NCBI RefSeq assembly: GCF_003627995.1
Contig: NZ_CP032707.1
Coordinates: 483,501-547,500, forward strand
Direction of reading: 5' to 3'
DNA length: 64,000 nucleotides
Source: Brevundimonas naejangsanensis
Lineage (GTDB): Bacteria; Pseudomonadota; Alphaproteobacteria; Caulobacterales; Caulobacteraceae
Numbering within the stretch: the stretch's first letter is position 1; each line of letters opens with the position of its first letter. A program made the position numbers and the translations under genes. Below the pieces are notes generated by a model. It did not search any database. It was not told where the DNA came from and saw only the letters and a list, made by a program, of their open reading frames with translations. Of this stretch, positions 39,503-46,918 are shown piece after piece.

Positions 39503-40597
39503 CTACTTCTGGCGCGGCCCGCCCAGCCCTTCGTCGGTGCGGACCAGCCGTCCCTCGCGGCGCGCCGTCGCCGCCTGGGCCAGTTCCTGGGCCGCCAGGC
39601 GGACCTCGGCCTGGACGCCCCCGTCGCGGTCCAGGGCTTCATGGCTGGTGGCGTAGGGCTCCCAATAGCCGATGTAGCGGTCGAGCTCGGCGTCGGGACC
39701 GGCCGGGGTCAGCTTCATCGACGTGAGCCAGTCCGAGACCGACCGGCGCACGTTCTCGGCGCCTTCGACGTCGCCGTGGACCACGACCGAAAAGACCCGC
39801 CCCGCCAGATGGCGCGGATAGCCCCAGCCCGCCAGCTCGACCGCCTTGGCCGCCTTCGGGTCCTTGCCGCGGGTCAGGGTCGGATCGGGATTGCCGCCAT
39901 CGGCGCAGACCAGCCGATCCATCATCAGCTTCATCGGGCTGGAGACCTGATACCAGTTGACCGGGGTGACGATGAAGATCGCGTGCGCCTCGACCCACAG
40001 GGGGTAGATGTCGTTCATCCAGTCCTGGACCTGGCCCAGGGAATAGTTGGGGTAGCAACTGCACGGCCAGTGGCACAGCGCCGCCGCCGTCGAGAAGCAG
40101 GCCTTGCACGGATGGATGTCGCGGCCGAACTCCGAGGCCAGGCGCGACAGGTCCAGCACCGTCGTCGCCAGCCCGGCCTCCTGCAGCGCCGCCTCGGCGA
40201 TCTGGGTCAGGCGCCAGCTCTTGGACATCTCGCCGGGGCAGGTGTGCTCCGAGCGCGAGGAGCCGTTGATCAGCAGGGCGCGCAGCGGCCCGGCCGGGTC
40301 GGCATGGCGCGCCTCGGCCGCGTCCAGCGCCGCCCGGGCGTTCAGCCAGTCGACGGCCAGATCATAGGTCGGATCGGCGTAGCCCGGCCCGGCCTTGCGC
40401 GTCACCGGGCTCTTGCGGCCCTGGATGTAGCCGTCCCAGGCGACCGCCGCGACGCGGTCCAGTTCGGCCTTGAGCGGGGCGAAGGCCGGGTCGGCGAAGC
40501 GGCTCAGGAACCGCGCGGTGAACGCGGCCCGGCTCAGCTCCGGCGAGGGCATGCCGCGCCGCGGCTCGGGGGCGCCGGGGGAAGAGCCTTCGGTCAT
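39503..40597 (-). CDS. Flavodoxin-like NAD(P)H-dependent reductase with Cys-rich insert
   Basis: The ATG at 40597 follows a consensus AGGAGG; 364 residues. The core is flavodoxin-like: ALLINGSSRSEHTCPGEMSKSWRL (FMN loop), AIFIVTPVNWYQVSSPMKLMMDRLVC, VFSVVVHGDVEGAENVRR. An unusual Cys-rich insert, HPCKACFSTAAALCHWPCSCYPN, follows DLSRLASEFGRDI and may bind a metal or an Fe-S cluster. An N-terminal helical extension (~90 residues) is not in simple reductases. The physiological substrate is unknown. Divergent from the CBS-domain gene by about 150 bases. Confidence 0.85.
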   Translation of the reverse strand: MTEGSSPGAPEPRRGMPSPELSRAAFTARFLSRFADPAFAPLKAELDRVAAVAWDGYIQGRKSPVTRKAGPGYADPTYDLAVDWLNARAALDAAEARHADPAGPLRALLINGSSRSEHTCPGEMSKSWRLTQIAEAALQEAGLATTVLDLSRLASEFGRDIHPCKACFSTAAALCHWPCSCYPNYSLGQVQDWMNDIYPLWVEAHAIFIVTPVNWYQVSSPMKLMMDRLVCADGGNPDPTLTRGKDPKAAKAVELAGWGYPRHLAGRVFSVVVHGDVEGAENVRRSVSDWLTSMKLTPAGPDAELDRYIGYWEPYATSHEALDRDGGVQAEVRLAAQELAQAATARREGRLVRTDEGLGGPRQK

Positions 40598-40745
40598 GCT
40601 CGCCTCCTGTCGGTTCATCGGGCTAACGACGGCCCCGCTCCCGCCGTTCCGCCTCCATCGTTCCGCTGCGGGGGCGGCCGGAACCGTCACCGGCCGGGCG
40701 GGTTCCCTAGGCCGAGCCGCTGGGGCTCCGCCGAGGGAGAAGAGC

Positions 40746-41156
40746 ATGAAGATTCGCGATGTGATGACCACGGACGTCCAGGTCGCCCGCCCCGACGACA
40801 CCCTGCACAACGTCGCCGGGCGCATGGCCTCGGGCGACTTCGGCTTCATCCCCGTGGCCGACGGAGACCGGTTGATCGGCGCTGTGACCGATCGCGACAT
40901 CGTGGTGCGCGGCGTGGCCTCGGGCGCCGGCCCCGACGCCCGCGTCATGGACGTTCTGTCGCGCGATGCCCTGGTGGTGCGCGCCGACGACGACCTGAAG
41001 ATCGCCCTGGACCTGATGTCCTCGCGCCAGATCCGCCGCCTGCCGGTGGTCGACAAGGACGGCCGGCTGGTCGGGGTGGTCTCGCTGGGCGACCTGTCGA
41101 CGCGGGTGAAGGAACGCTACGCCGGCGAAGCGCTGGAGGAGATTTCGCGGCCCTAG
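40746..41156 (+). CDS. Tandem CBS-domain protein
   Basis: 136 residues made of two CBS motifs (about 7-60 and 70-125): MKIRDVMTTDVQVARPDDTL, FGFIPVADGDRLIGAVTDRDIVVRG, then VMDVLSRDALVVRADDDLK and RRLPVVDKDGRLVGVVSLGDL. Stand-alone CBS pairs bind adenine nucleotides and modulate partner enzymes or channels; the partner is not known. The ATG at 40746 is preceded by GAGGGAGAAG; the frame extends far upstream only as an antisense shadow. Confidence 0.93.
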   Translation: MKIRDVMTTDVQVARPDDTLHNVAGRMASGDFGFIPVADGDRLIGAVTDRDIVVRGVASGAGPDARVMDVLSRDALVVRADDDLKIALDLMSSRQIRRLPVVDKDGRLVGVVSLGDLSTRVKERYAGEALEEISRP

Positions 41157-41169
41157 GCTCCTGCCTTCA

Positions 41170-41201
41170 CCGCTCATCCCGGCGTCCGCCGGGATGAGCG
41201 G
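41170..41201. repeat. Hairpin repeat, family E, copy 2
   Basis: CCGCTCATCCCGGCG and CGCCGGGATGAGCGG form a perfect inverted repeat of 15-base arms around TC, 13 bases after the CBS gene. Shorter related hairpin at 32390-32421. It may act as a terminator without a T-run. Confidence 0.75.
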
Positions 41202-41297
41202 AAGGGGAAAGGTTAACCGCCGCTAACCACGTCGCGGAACCCGACGATAACGGCCGACGGCGCATGATCCCCCTCTTTCATCGCAATGAGGTCGGGC

Positions 41298-41882
41298 ATG
41301 GCGCGCGCCCAGTTCCAGAAAGGCCAGAAGGTCTGGGTCGAGAGCGTGGGCGTCTGGGCCCAGGTCGAGAAGGTCCTGCCCGTCTGGGCCAAGGGCTTCG
41401 ACGAGCCGGTGCGCATCACCTACGACGTGGGCCTGGGGCGTGAATTCGCGGCCGCCGAACTGCAGGTCCCAGCCGAGGACCCGACCGCCGGCGCCCTCGG
41501 CGACTGGCGCATCCTGCGGGCGCGCAACAAGTGGCAGGATCAGGCCGACTGCGCCCATCACCCCTTCCCCGGCAGCTATCCGGTCGTGGTCACCGACAAG
41601 GCCGACTGGGGCGGCTGGCGCGTGCCCGGCGCAGAATACGACCGCGACCCGCAGCGCATCGAATTCCAGTCCAGACTGATCGCGGCGGCGCCCGAACTGC
41701 TGGATCTGGCCCGTGAACTGATCACCTCCGTGGCCGAGGCGCCCGACGACGCCCCGCCGGAGACCCAGCGGCTGGCCCGCAAGGCGCAAACCATCCTGCG
41801 CCGTCTGACCGAGATCGCCGCCCCGCCTTCGGCCGCCCGGCCAGGCGAAGCCGCCGAACCGGACTTCGCCGCCGAGGCCTAG
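41298..41882 (+). CDS. Conserved hypothetical protein (Caulobacterales type)
   Basis: 194 residues from the ATG at 41298 (MARAQFQKGQKVWVESVGVWAQVEKVLPVWAKGFDEPVRITYDVGLGREF); a second in-frame ATG 12 bases upstream is possible. The N-terminal half is beta-rich with an SH3-like look, the middle (WRILRARNKWQD, YPVVVTDKADWGGWRVPGAEYDRDP) is rich in Trp, and the C-terminal third is a helix followed by an Ala/Pro/Glu tail. There is no signal or membrane segment. I do not know a named family. It is followed by the PleC-like kinase gene after 74 bases. Confidence 0.75.
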   Translation: MARAQFQKGQKVWVESVGVWAQVEKVLPVWAKGFDEPVRITYDVGLGREFAAAELQVPAEDPTAGALGDWRILRARNKWQDQADCAHHPFPGSYPVVVTDKADWGGWRVPGAEYDRDPQRIEFQSRLIAAAPELLDLARELITSVAEAPDDAPPETQRLARKAQTILRRLTEIAAPPSAARPGEAAEPDFAAEA

Positions 41883-41956
41883 GTCGCCCTCCCCCCCTCG
41901 ACGGACTCCGCGACACAGCCTAGATTCCCGGCTGAATCGTCACAGGAGGGTCGCCC

Positions 41957-44344
41957 TTGCGGGGCACCGAGCGCCGTCGTTACGGGCCCGGCCGTCGGGC
42001 CACGGACCATCAGGACGCGCGCTCCGCGCCCTGGGTCCGCATCCTGGCGCTCGCCGTGGCCCTGGCGCTGGCCGCCTATGTCCTGCTGATCGCGCGCGAG
42101 ACTGAACGTCCCCGGCGCGAGGTCGAGGCCGCCCGGCTGGAAGCCCTGGCGCTGGAGGCTAGCCTGGCCGCCGCCCGGATCGAGGCTCGCCTAGCCCGCA
42201 CCGACCGCGCCCTGGACGCCGCCGCCCGCATCCTCGCCCAGACGCCCGCGCGCCCGGTCCAGGCCCTGGACAGCGCCCGCCTGGAGGACCCCGAGGCCGC
42301 CTTCCTGGTCGCGGCCCCGAACGGCCGGGTCCTGGCCGCCAGCGGCGCGCGCCTGAACGAGCCTCAAGGCGCCGCCGGCTTCACGGTCGGCGACGACGGC
42401 CTGACCACGCGTCGCGAAACCGAAACCGGCCACGTCCTGGTCGCGCGCACGCCCCTGCCGCCGCTGGAGCCCGCCCTTAAGCAGGCCGGCCTGATCGTCC
42501 TGCCCTCGGGCCAGGCGCCGGCCGCGCCCGACCTGGCGGTCAAGGGGCCGGACGGGCGCGCCCAGACCGCCGCCGTGGCCCCGATCGGCGAAACGGGATT
42601 GTCGGCCGTCGCCGTCCTCCCCCGGCCCGACCGGCTGTCGGCCTGGCTGGACGACGCCTGGATGCTGGCCGTCCCCCTGCTGCTGGTGGTGCTGATGCTG
42701 GCGGTGATCGCCGTGCAGAACTGGCGTCAGATGCGGGTCGGCCGGCGCTGGGCCGACACGGAGCGCCGCTTCCGCGTCGCGGTCGAGGCCGCCCGCTGCG
42801 GCGTCTGGGAATGGGACCTGGCCAAGGGCGAGGCGGTGCTGTCCGACTATATGGCCGCCCTGCTGGAGGTGGAGACAGGCACGATCCTGACCACCCAGGC
42901 CATGATCGAGCGGGTCCATCCCCGCTATCGCCAGCTGATGGTCCAGGCGCTGGACGAGGCCATGGCCGGCGGCGTGTTCGAGGCCGCCTTCCCCGTGCCG
43001 CTGCGGAACGGCGGCGTGCGCTGGATCGACGCGCGCGGCCAATCGCGCCAGCCGCGCCGCGACGGCGGCTATGACAGCCTGATGGGGGTGGCGCTGGACA
43101 TCACCGAGGCGCGCCGCACCAAGGCCCAGGCCCAGGCCGCCGAAAGCCGCCTGCGCGACGCCATCGAGAGCGTCTCCGACGCCTTCGTCCTGTTCGACCG
43201 GCGCGGGCGGCTGATCCTGTGGAACCAGGGCTTCCAGGACGCCTTCGCCTTCCCCGAGGGGGTGGTGCGCCGCGGCGCGCTCAAGGACGAGCTGAACCGC
43301 ATCGCCGCCCAAGCCATCAAGGCCGAGCACCCCTCGGCCGGCGGCCGCGCCGGGGTGCGCGAGGTCGAGCTGAAGGACGGCCGCTGGCTGCAGATGGCCG
43401 AACGCTTCACCGGCGACGGCGGCGTGGTGGTGATCTGTGCCGACATCACCGTCATCCGCCGCCAGGAGGCCGAACGCCGCCGCGCCGCCGACGAGCTGCG
43501 GGCCATGGTCCAGGAACTGGAGGCCAGCCAGACGAACCTGGCCCTGCTGGCGCGCAAATACGAGGTCGCCATGACCCGGGCCGAGGCCGCCAACCAGGCC
43601 AAGTCCGAGTTCCTGGCCAATATGAGCCATGAGCTGCGCACCCCGCTGAACGCCATCAACGGCTTTTCGGAGATCATGGCCGGGGAGATGTTCGGCCCGC
43701 TGGGCGATCCCCGCTACAAGGGCTACGCCGCCGACATCCACGGCTCGGGCCAGCACCTGCTCAGCCTGATCAACGACATCCTGGACATGGCCAAGATCGA
43801 GGCCGGCAAGCTGACCCTGCACTACGAACCCCTGGCGCTGGATGTCCTGTGCGCCGAGGCGGTGCGGTTGATGCGCGGCAAGGCCCAGGAGGCGCGTCTG
43901 GCGCTGACGCTCGCGTGCCCTGAGGCCCTGCACATCGAGGCCGACCAGCGCGGCCTGAAGCAGGTGCTGCTGAACCTGATCTCCAACGCGGTGAAGTTCA
44001 CGCCCGAGGGCGGCGCCGTGGCGGTTACGGTCTCGCCGCGCGATGCGGACACGGTGCGCGTCTCGGTCTCCGACACCGGCATCGGCATCGCCGCCACGGA
44101 CCTGGAGCGGCTGGCCCAGCCGTTTGAACAGGTCGAGGGGCAGCACTCCAAGTCGACGCAGGGGACCGGCCTCGGCCTGGCCCTGACCCGATCGCTGGTC
44201 GAGCTGCACGGCGGCCGCCTGACCATCGACAGCGAACCGGGCCACGGCACCACCGTCTGGTTCGACCTGCCGATGCGCGCGCCCGAGGGGGCCGTCGCCC
44301 CGATCGGCGCCCCGGCCCGGCGGGTTCAGTCGCGCGCGGCGTGA
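41957..44344 (+). CDS. pleC: PleC-like sensor histidine kinase/phosphatase with PAS domains
   Basis: The TTG at 41957 has AGGAGGG just upstream and no ATG gives a better start. 795 residues: a basic N-terminus, helix 1 (about 29-46), a periplasmic region, helix 2 (about 237-256), PAS domain 1 (WADTERRFRVAVEAARCGVWEWDLAKGE), PAS domain 2 (LRDAIESVSDAFVLFDRRGRLILWNQGF), then the DHp domain with the H-box FLANMSHELRTPLNAINGFSEIM (His558) and the ATPase domain (NLISNAVKFTPEGG, DTGIGI, GTGLGLALTRSLVELHGG). The H-box and following residues match Caulobacter PleC closely. PleC switches between DivK/PleD phosphatase and kinase at the flagellated pole. A homologous kinase of another name cannot be excluded. 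Confidence 0.75.
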   Translation: MRGTERRRYGPGRRATDHQDARSAPWVRILALAVALALAAYVLLIARETERPRREVEAARLEALALEASLAAARIEARLARTDRALDAAARILAQTPARPVQALDSARLEDPEAAFLVAAPNGRVLAASGARLNEPQGAAGFTVGDDGLTTRRETETGHVLVARTPLPPLEPALKQAGLIVLPSGQAPAAPDLAVKGPDGRAQTAAVAPIGETGLSAVAVLPRPDRLSAWLDDAWMLAVPLLLVVLMLAVIAVQNWRQMRVGRRWADTERRFRVAVEAARCGVWEWDLAKGEAVLSDYMAALLEVETGTILTTQAMIERVHPRYRQLMVQALDEAMAGGVFEAAFPVPLRNGGVRWIDARGQSRQPRRDGGYDSLMGVALDITEARRTKAQAQAAESRLRDAIESVSDAFVLFDRRGRLILWNQGFQDAFAFPEGVVRRGALKDELNRIAAQAIKAEHPSAGGRAGVREVELKDGRWLQMAERFTGDGGVVVICADITVIRRQEAERRRAADELRAMVQELEASQTNLALLARKYEVAMTRAEAANQAKSEFLANMSHELRTPLNAINGFSEIMAGEMFGPLGDPRYKGYAADIHGSGQHLLSLINDILDMAKIEAGKLTLHYEPLALDVLCAEAVRLMRGKAQEARLALTLACPEALHIEADQRGLKQVLLNLISNAVKFTPEGGAVAVTVSPRDADTVRVSVSDTGIGIAATDLERLAQPFEQVEGQHSKSTQGTGLGLALTRSLVELHGGRLTIDSEPGHGTTVWFDLPMRAPEGAVAPIGAPARRVQSRAA

Positions 44345-44355
44345 GGCGGTAAGAG

Positions 44356-44378
44356 CCCTCCCCCTCGATGGGGGAGGG
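44356..44378. repeat. Family A hairpin, single arm
   Basis: CCCTCCCCC-TCG-ATGGGGGAGGG type hairpin followed by the GGGCGGGGATGCGGGCAGG extension of family A, but with no second arm. It begins 12 bases after the PleC-like gene and may serve as its transcription end. Confidence 0.7.
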
Positions 44379-44466
44379 TTGGGCGGGGATGCGGGCAGGC
44401 CGCTTCCATGCTGGTCTCCAGAGACGCCTCGGTAGAAGGCCTCATATTCCGTGGTTCCTCTTGCGC

Positions 44467-44578
44467 GTCATCCTCGGCCTTGTGCCGGGGATCCATAGAC
44501 TCAAGCTTTCGTGGGTTCGCGCCCCGCCTTGATGTCCGCCGTCGTGTTTATGGATTCTCGGGACAAGCCCGAGAATGA
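44467..44578. repeat. Palindromic intergenic element, family D, diverged copy 3
   Basis: GTCATCCTCGGCCTTGTGCCGGGGATCCATAGA on the left and TTTATGGATTCTCGGGACAAGCCCGAGAATGAC on the right form a 112-bp inverted repeat with mismatches. The arms differ from copies 1 and 2 by several substitutions. It separates the PleC-like gene from the convergent stress operon. Confidence 0.75.
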
Positions 44579-44614
44579 CGAAAGAAATAGACGTCTTGGA
44601 CGAAGTCTCTCCGT

Positions 44615-45153
44615 CTAGGCCGCCGGGCTCGCCTCGGCGGGACTTCCGGTCGAAGCCGCGCTCGGCGCCGTCGACGCCGCGCCGTGCGACGCATCCTTCG
44701 ACTTGGAGCGGTGGCGCGACAGGATGGTCGCCAGGGCCGCGCGGTCCGCGGGCTTCAGGCGGCTCAGCGTCTCCACCGCCCCCGCCTCCAGCCGCGCCCG
44801 GCCGCGCATTTCCGAGGCGCGGGAACGCTCTAACAGGGCCGCGACGGCCACCGGGTCGAACTGGGCCGAGCGGGTCAGGGCGATGGCCTCGCGACGGGCG
44901 GCGCGGGCTTCCTCGAAGTCGGGCCGGGCCTCCAGGGCCGTGGCGCGCAACTCGCGCTTGACCTGGTCGCGCACGGCGGGCGGGCGCGCCTCGACCACCG
45001 ACCAGACCGGCTCGCTGCGGCCAGGCGTCCGGCCCGCGACCGTCGCCTCCTCGACCCGCTTGGCCATCAGCCAGGCGGTCCCCCGCCGACCAGGGCGAAG
45101 ATGTTGAGGGCGACCGACGCCGCCAGGGCGATCTTCAGGCCTTTCACGCTCAT
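44615..45153 (-). pseudogene. CpxP/ZraP-like periplasmic protein gene with one-base frameshift
   Basis: From the ATG at 45153 the frame reads MSVKGLKIALAASVALNIFALVGGG, a membrane or signal segment, then runs into a stop. One base fewer than expected in the C5 run at 45080-45084 explains this: with one more base the frame continues as TAWLMAKRVEEATVAGRTPG and on to the stop at 44615, giving 179 residues. The body (VRDQVKRELRATALEARPDFEEARAARREAIALTRS ... FDPVAVAALLERSRASEMRGRARLEAG) is the all-helical CpxP/ZraP-like heavy-metal-sensor fold. It starts 11 bases after the anti-sigma gene, so it is the third gene of the ECF operon. Sequencing error is as likely as true inactivation. Confidence 0.75.
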
Positions 45154-45164
45154 CCCCCCAAGTT

Positions 45165-45596
45165 TCATCCGCCCAGAACCTCCGTGTCGTCCGCCCCCGA
45201 CAGGGCGGCCTGGTAAAGCACCGTGTCGGCGCGGATGTCAGCCGTCATCTGGCCGGTCAGGACGACGCCGAAGGCGACGCCCGCGCAGGCCGCCGCCGCC
45301 CATCCGGCGCCCGACAACCAGGTCAGGACGCCGATGGCCCCGCGCCGACGACGGCCCAGCCCCGCCCCCGCCGCATCAGCGATGACCTGCTCGCGCAGGG
45401 CGTGGGAGGCCGCCAGGCGCGGCGCGGCGTCCAACAGGGCGTCCAGGGCGTCCGCCTCAAACAGGACGGTGGCGGCGCTCGGGTCCGCCGCCGCCAGGGC
45501 GCGCCCGGCCTCGCGCTCGGCCTCGGGCCAGCGCCGCAGGTCGCCGCCATAGGCGTCGGCCAGGTGTTCAAAGCGCTCTCGGGTCATCGTCATCAT
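45165..45596 (-). CDS. Anti-sigma factor, membrane-anchored
   Basis: 143 residues: a cytoplasmic helical region starting MMTMTRERFEHLADAYGGDLRRWPEAERE, the usual opening of small alphaproteobacterial anti-sigma factors, one membrane helix (about 88-114, LTWLSGAGWAAAACAGVAFGVVL) and a short periplasmic tail. No zinc-binding HxxxCxxC motif is seen. The start overlaps the sigma-factor stop (ATGA), the usual coupling of sigma/anti-sigma pairs. The frame runs upstream through the sigma gene only as a shadow. Confidence 0.82.
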   Translation of the reverse strand: MMTMTRERFEHLADAYGGDLRRWPEAEREAGRALAAADPSAATVLFEADALDALLDAAPRLAASHALREQVIADAAGAGLGRRRRGAIGVLTWLSGAGWAAAACAGVAFGVVLTGQMTADIRADTVLYQAALSGADDTEVLGG

Positions 45597-46201
45597 CTCG
45601 TCCCCCGCCACAGCCGTTCGGCCCGTCGTCTGGCGCTCTGTCCGGCGCCCGCCTGCGGCGCGATGTCCGCAAGGGCCGTCCGCAGGGCGCGCCGTCCCCG
45701 CGACAGCAGGCTTTCCAGCGCCTCGACGCTGGTCTCCATCAGGGCCGCGGCTTCGATGTTGCCCAGTTCCTGATAGTGGCACAGGACGACGGCCTCGCGC
45801 TGGCGTTCGGGCAGACGCGCCAGCGCCGCCTCGACCCGCGCGCCCGTCTCGGCGGCCAGCAGGCCCCGGTCCGGCGCCGGGCCATCGTCGATCCGGTCGG
45901 GCACGGCGTCCGTCGCGATCTCGCGCCGGCGCCGCAGCCGGTCGTAGCAAAGGTTCAGTCCCACCCGGTGCAGCCAGGTGTCGAACCGGGCCTGGCCGGG
46001 GGTCCATCGCGGCGCTTGCCGCCAGGCCCTGAGCATCGCTTCCTGGGCCACGTCCTCAGCCTCCGCCGCGTCGCCCAGCATGCGCTGGGCGAGCGACAGC
46101 ATGCGCGGCAGCTTGCGCGCGACCATGGCCTGGATCGCCGCCGGGTCGCCTTCGCCCACGCGCCGCACCAGATCCTCGTCGGGGTCGACGGTCGTCGCCA
46201 A
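45593..46201 (-). CDS. ECF RNA polymerase sigma factor
   Basis: 202 residues. Region 2: QAMVARKLPRMLSLAQRMLGDAAEAEDVAQEAMLRAWRQAPRW, with the DAED-type core-binding helix; region 4: ARLPERQREAVVLCHYQELGNIEAAALMETSVEALESLLSRGRRALR. The linker is typical of group 4 sigma factors. It heads an operon with the anti-sigma gene (4-base overlap) and the CpxP/ZraP-like gene, implying a response to envelope or metal stress; the signal itself is inferred. The C-terminus after region 4 is a basic tail. Confidence 0.93.
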   Translation of the reverse strand: MATTVDPDEDLVRRVGEGDPAAIQAMVARKLPRMLSLAQRMLGDAAEAEDVAQEAMLRAWRQAPRWTPGQARFDTWLHRVGLNLCYDRLRRRREIATDAVPDRIDDGPAPDRGLLAAETGARVEAALARLPERQREAVVLCHYQELGNIEAAALMETSVEALESLLSRGRRALRTALADIAPQAGAGQSARRRAERLWRGTR

Positions 46202-46263
46202 TCCTGCCTCTTCGGCTCATCCAAGAAAGGGCGGGCGGACGCGCCGCCTTCCCCGACATCACC

Positions 46264-46851
46264 CTACTCCGAAGCAGGCGCCGAAGGCGACGCCGGACGA
46301 CGCTCGATGCGGCGCTCGATGCGCTTGACGCGAGGCATGGCGGCGCGGCGCTCTTCGACCGTCAGGACGCCGTCGTGGTCGGCGTCCATCCGCGCGAAGG
46401 CCAAGGCCGCCTTGCGCTCGGCCTCGGCGACGACGATGGGAAAACGGCGCTCGCCCTGCTCCATGGCCCTAGAGCCCATGCGGCCGTGCCCCATGCGCGG
46501 GCCGCGGACCATGCGGCCGTCGCGCGCCTGGGGCGCCTCGAACTCGGCGCGGCTGAGGGCGCCGTCCTTGTTCGCATCCAGCCGGTCGAACCGGGCCGCG
46601 CGGGCCTCCGCGCGGCGCGTCTGGATACGGGCGCGCATCTCCTCGGCCGTCACCCGGCCGTCCCCGTCGGCGTCGGCAGCGCGCAGGCGCTCGATGCGGC
46701 GCTGAATGAAGTCCGCCTGGCTGACGGGCTGGGCGGTCCGTGCCCGATGCGGCGCGGCGGGGGCCGGGGTCTGAGCATGAGCCTGGGCGATCGCGGTCCC
46801 GCCGACAGCGAGGGCCAAGGCCAAGGCGGCGGCGCTGAACGTCGTCTTCAT
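46264..46851 (-). CDS. EF-hand calcium-binding exported protein
   Basis: The ATG at 46851 has GGAG 8-11 bases upstream; 195 residues. A signal peptide (MKTTFSAAALALALAVGGTAIAQA) precedes three EF-hand loops, DADGDGRVTAEE, DANKDGALSRAEF and DADHDGVLTVEE, within Arg/Glu-rich helices and with a Met/Gly/Arg-rich linker (RMVRGPRMGHGRMGSR). Periplasmic calcium binding is inferred. It lies upstream of the sigma-factor gene on the same strand with a 62-base gap, so read-through into the ECF operon is possible. Confidence 0.88.
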   Translation of the reverse strand: MKTTFSAAALALALAVGGTAIAQAHAQTPAPAAPHRARTAQPVSQADFIQRRIERLRAADADGDGRVTAEEMRARIQTRRAEARAARFDRLDANKDGALSRAEFEAPQARDGRMVRGPRMGHGRMGSRAMEQGERRFPIVVAEAERKAALAFARMDADHDGVLTVEERRAAMPRVKRIERRIERRPASPSAPASE

Positions 46852-46918
46852 CTCGATGATCTCCACCGGGCCGAACGGCCCCGAAGCGTTCCTGTCGAGA
46901 GTTTGAACGGCGCCCCGG

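Noticed and set aside
40598..41056. N-terminal extension of the flavodoxin-like reductase (517 codons in total)
   Set aside because: A consensus AGGAGG precedes the ATG at 40597; the extension is antisense to the CBS-domain gene and has no family similarity.
42191..44245. A 684-codon open frame antisense to the PleC-like kinase gene
   Set aside because: Same cause; the sense strand has a complete histidine kinase, and the antisense product is low-complexity Gly/Leu/Gln/Arg.
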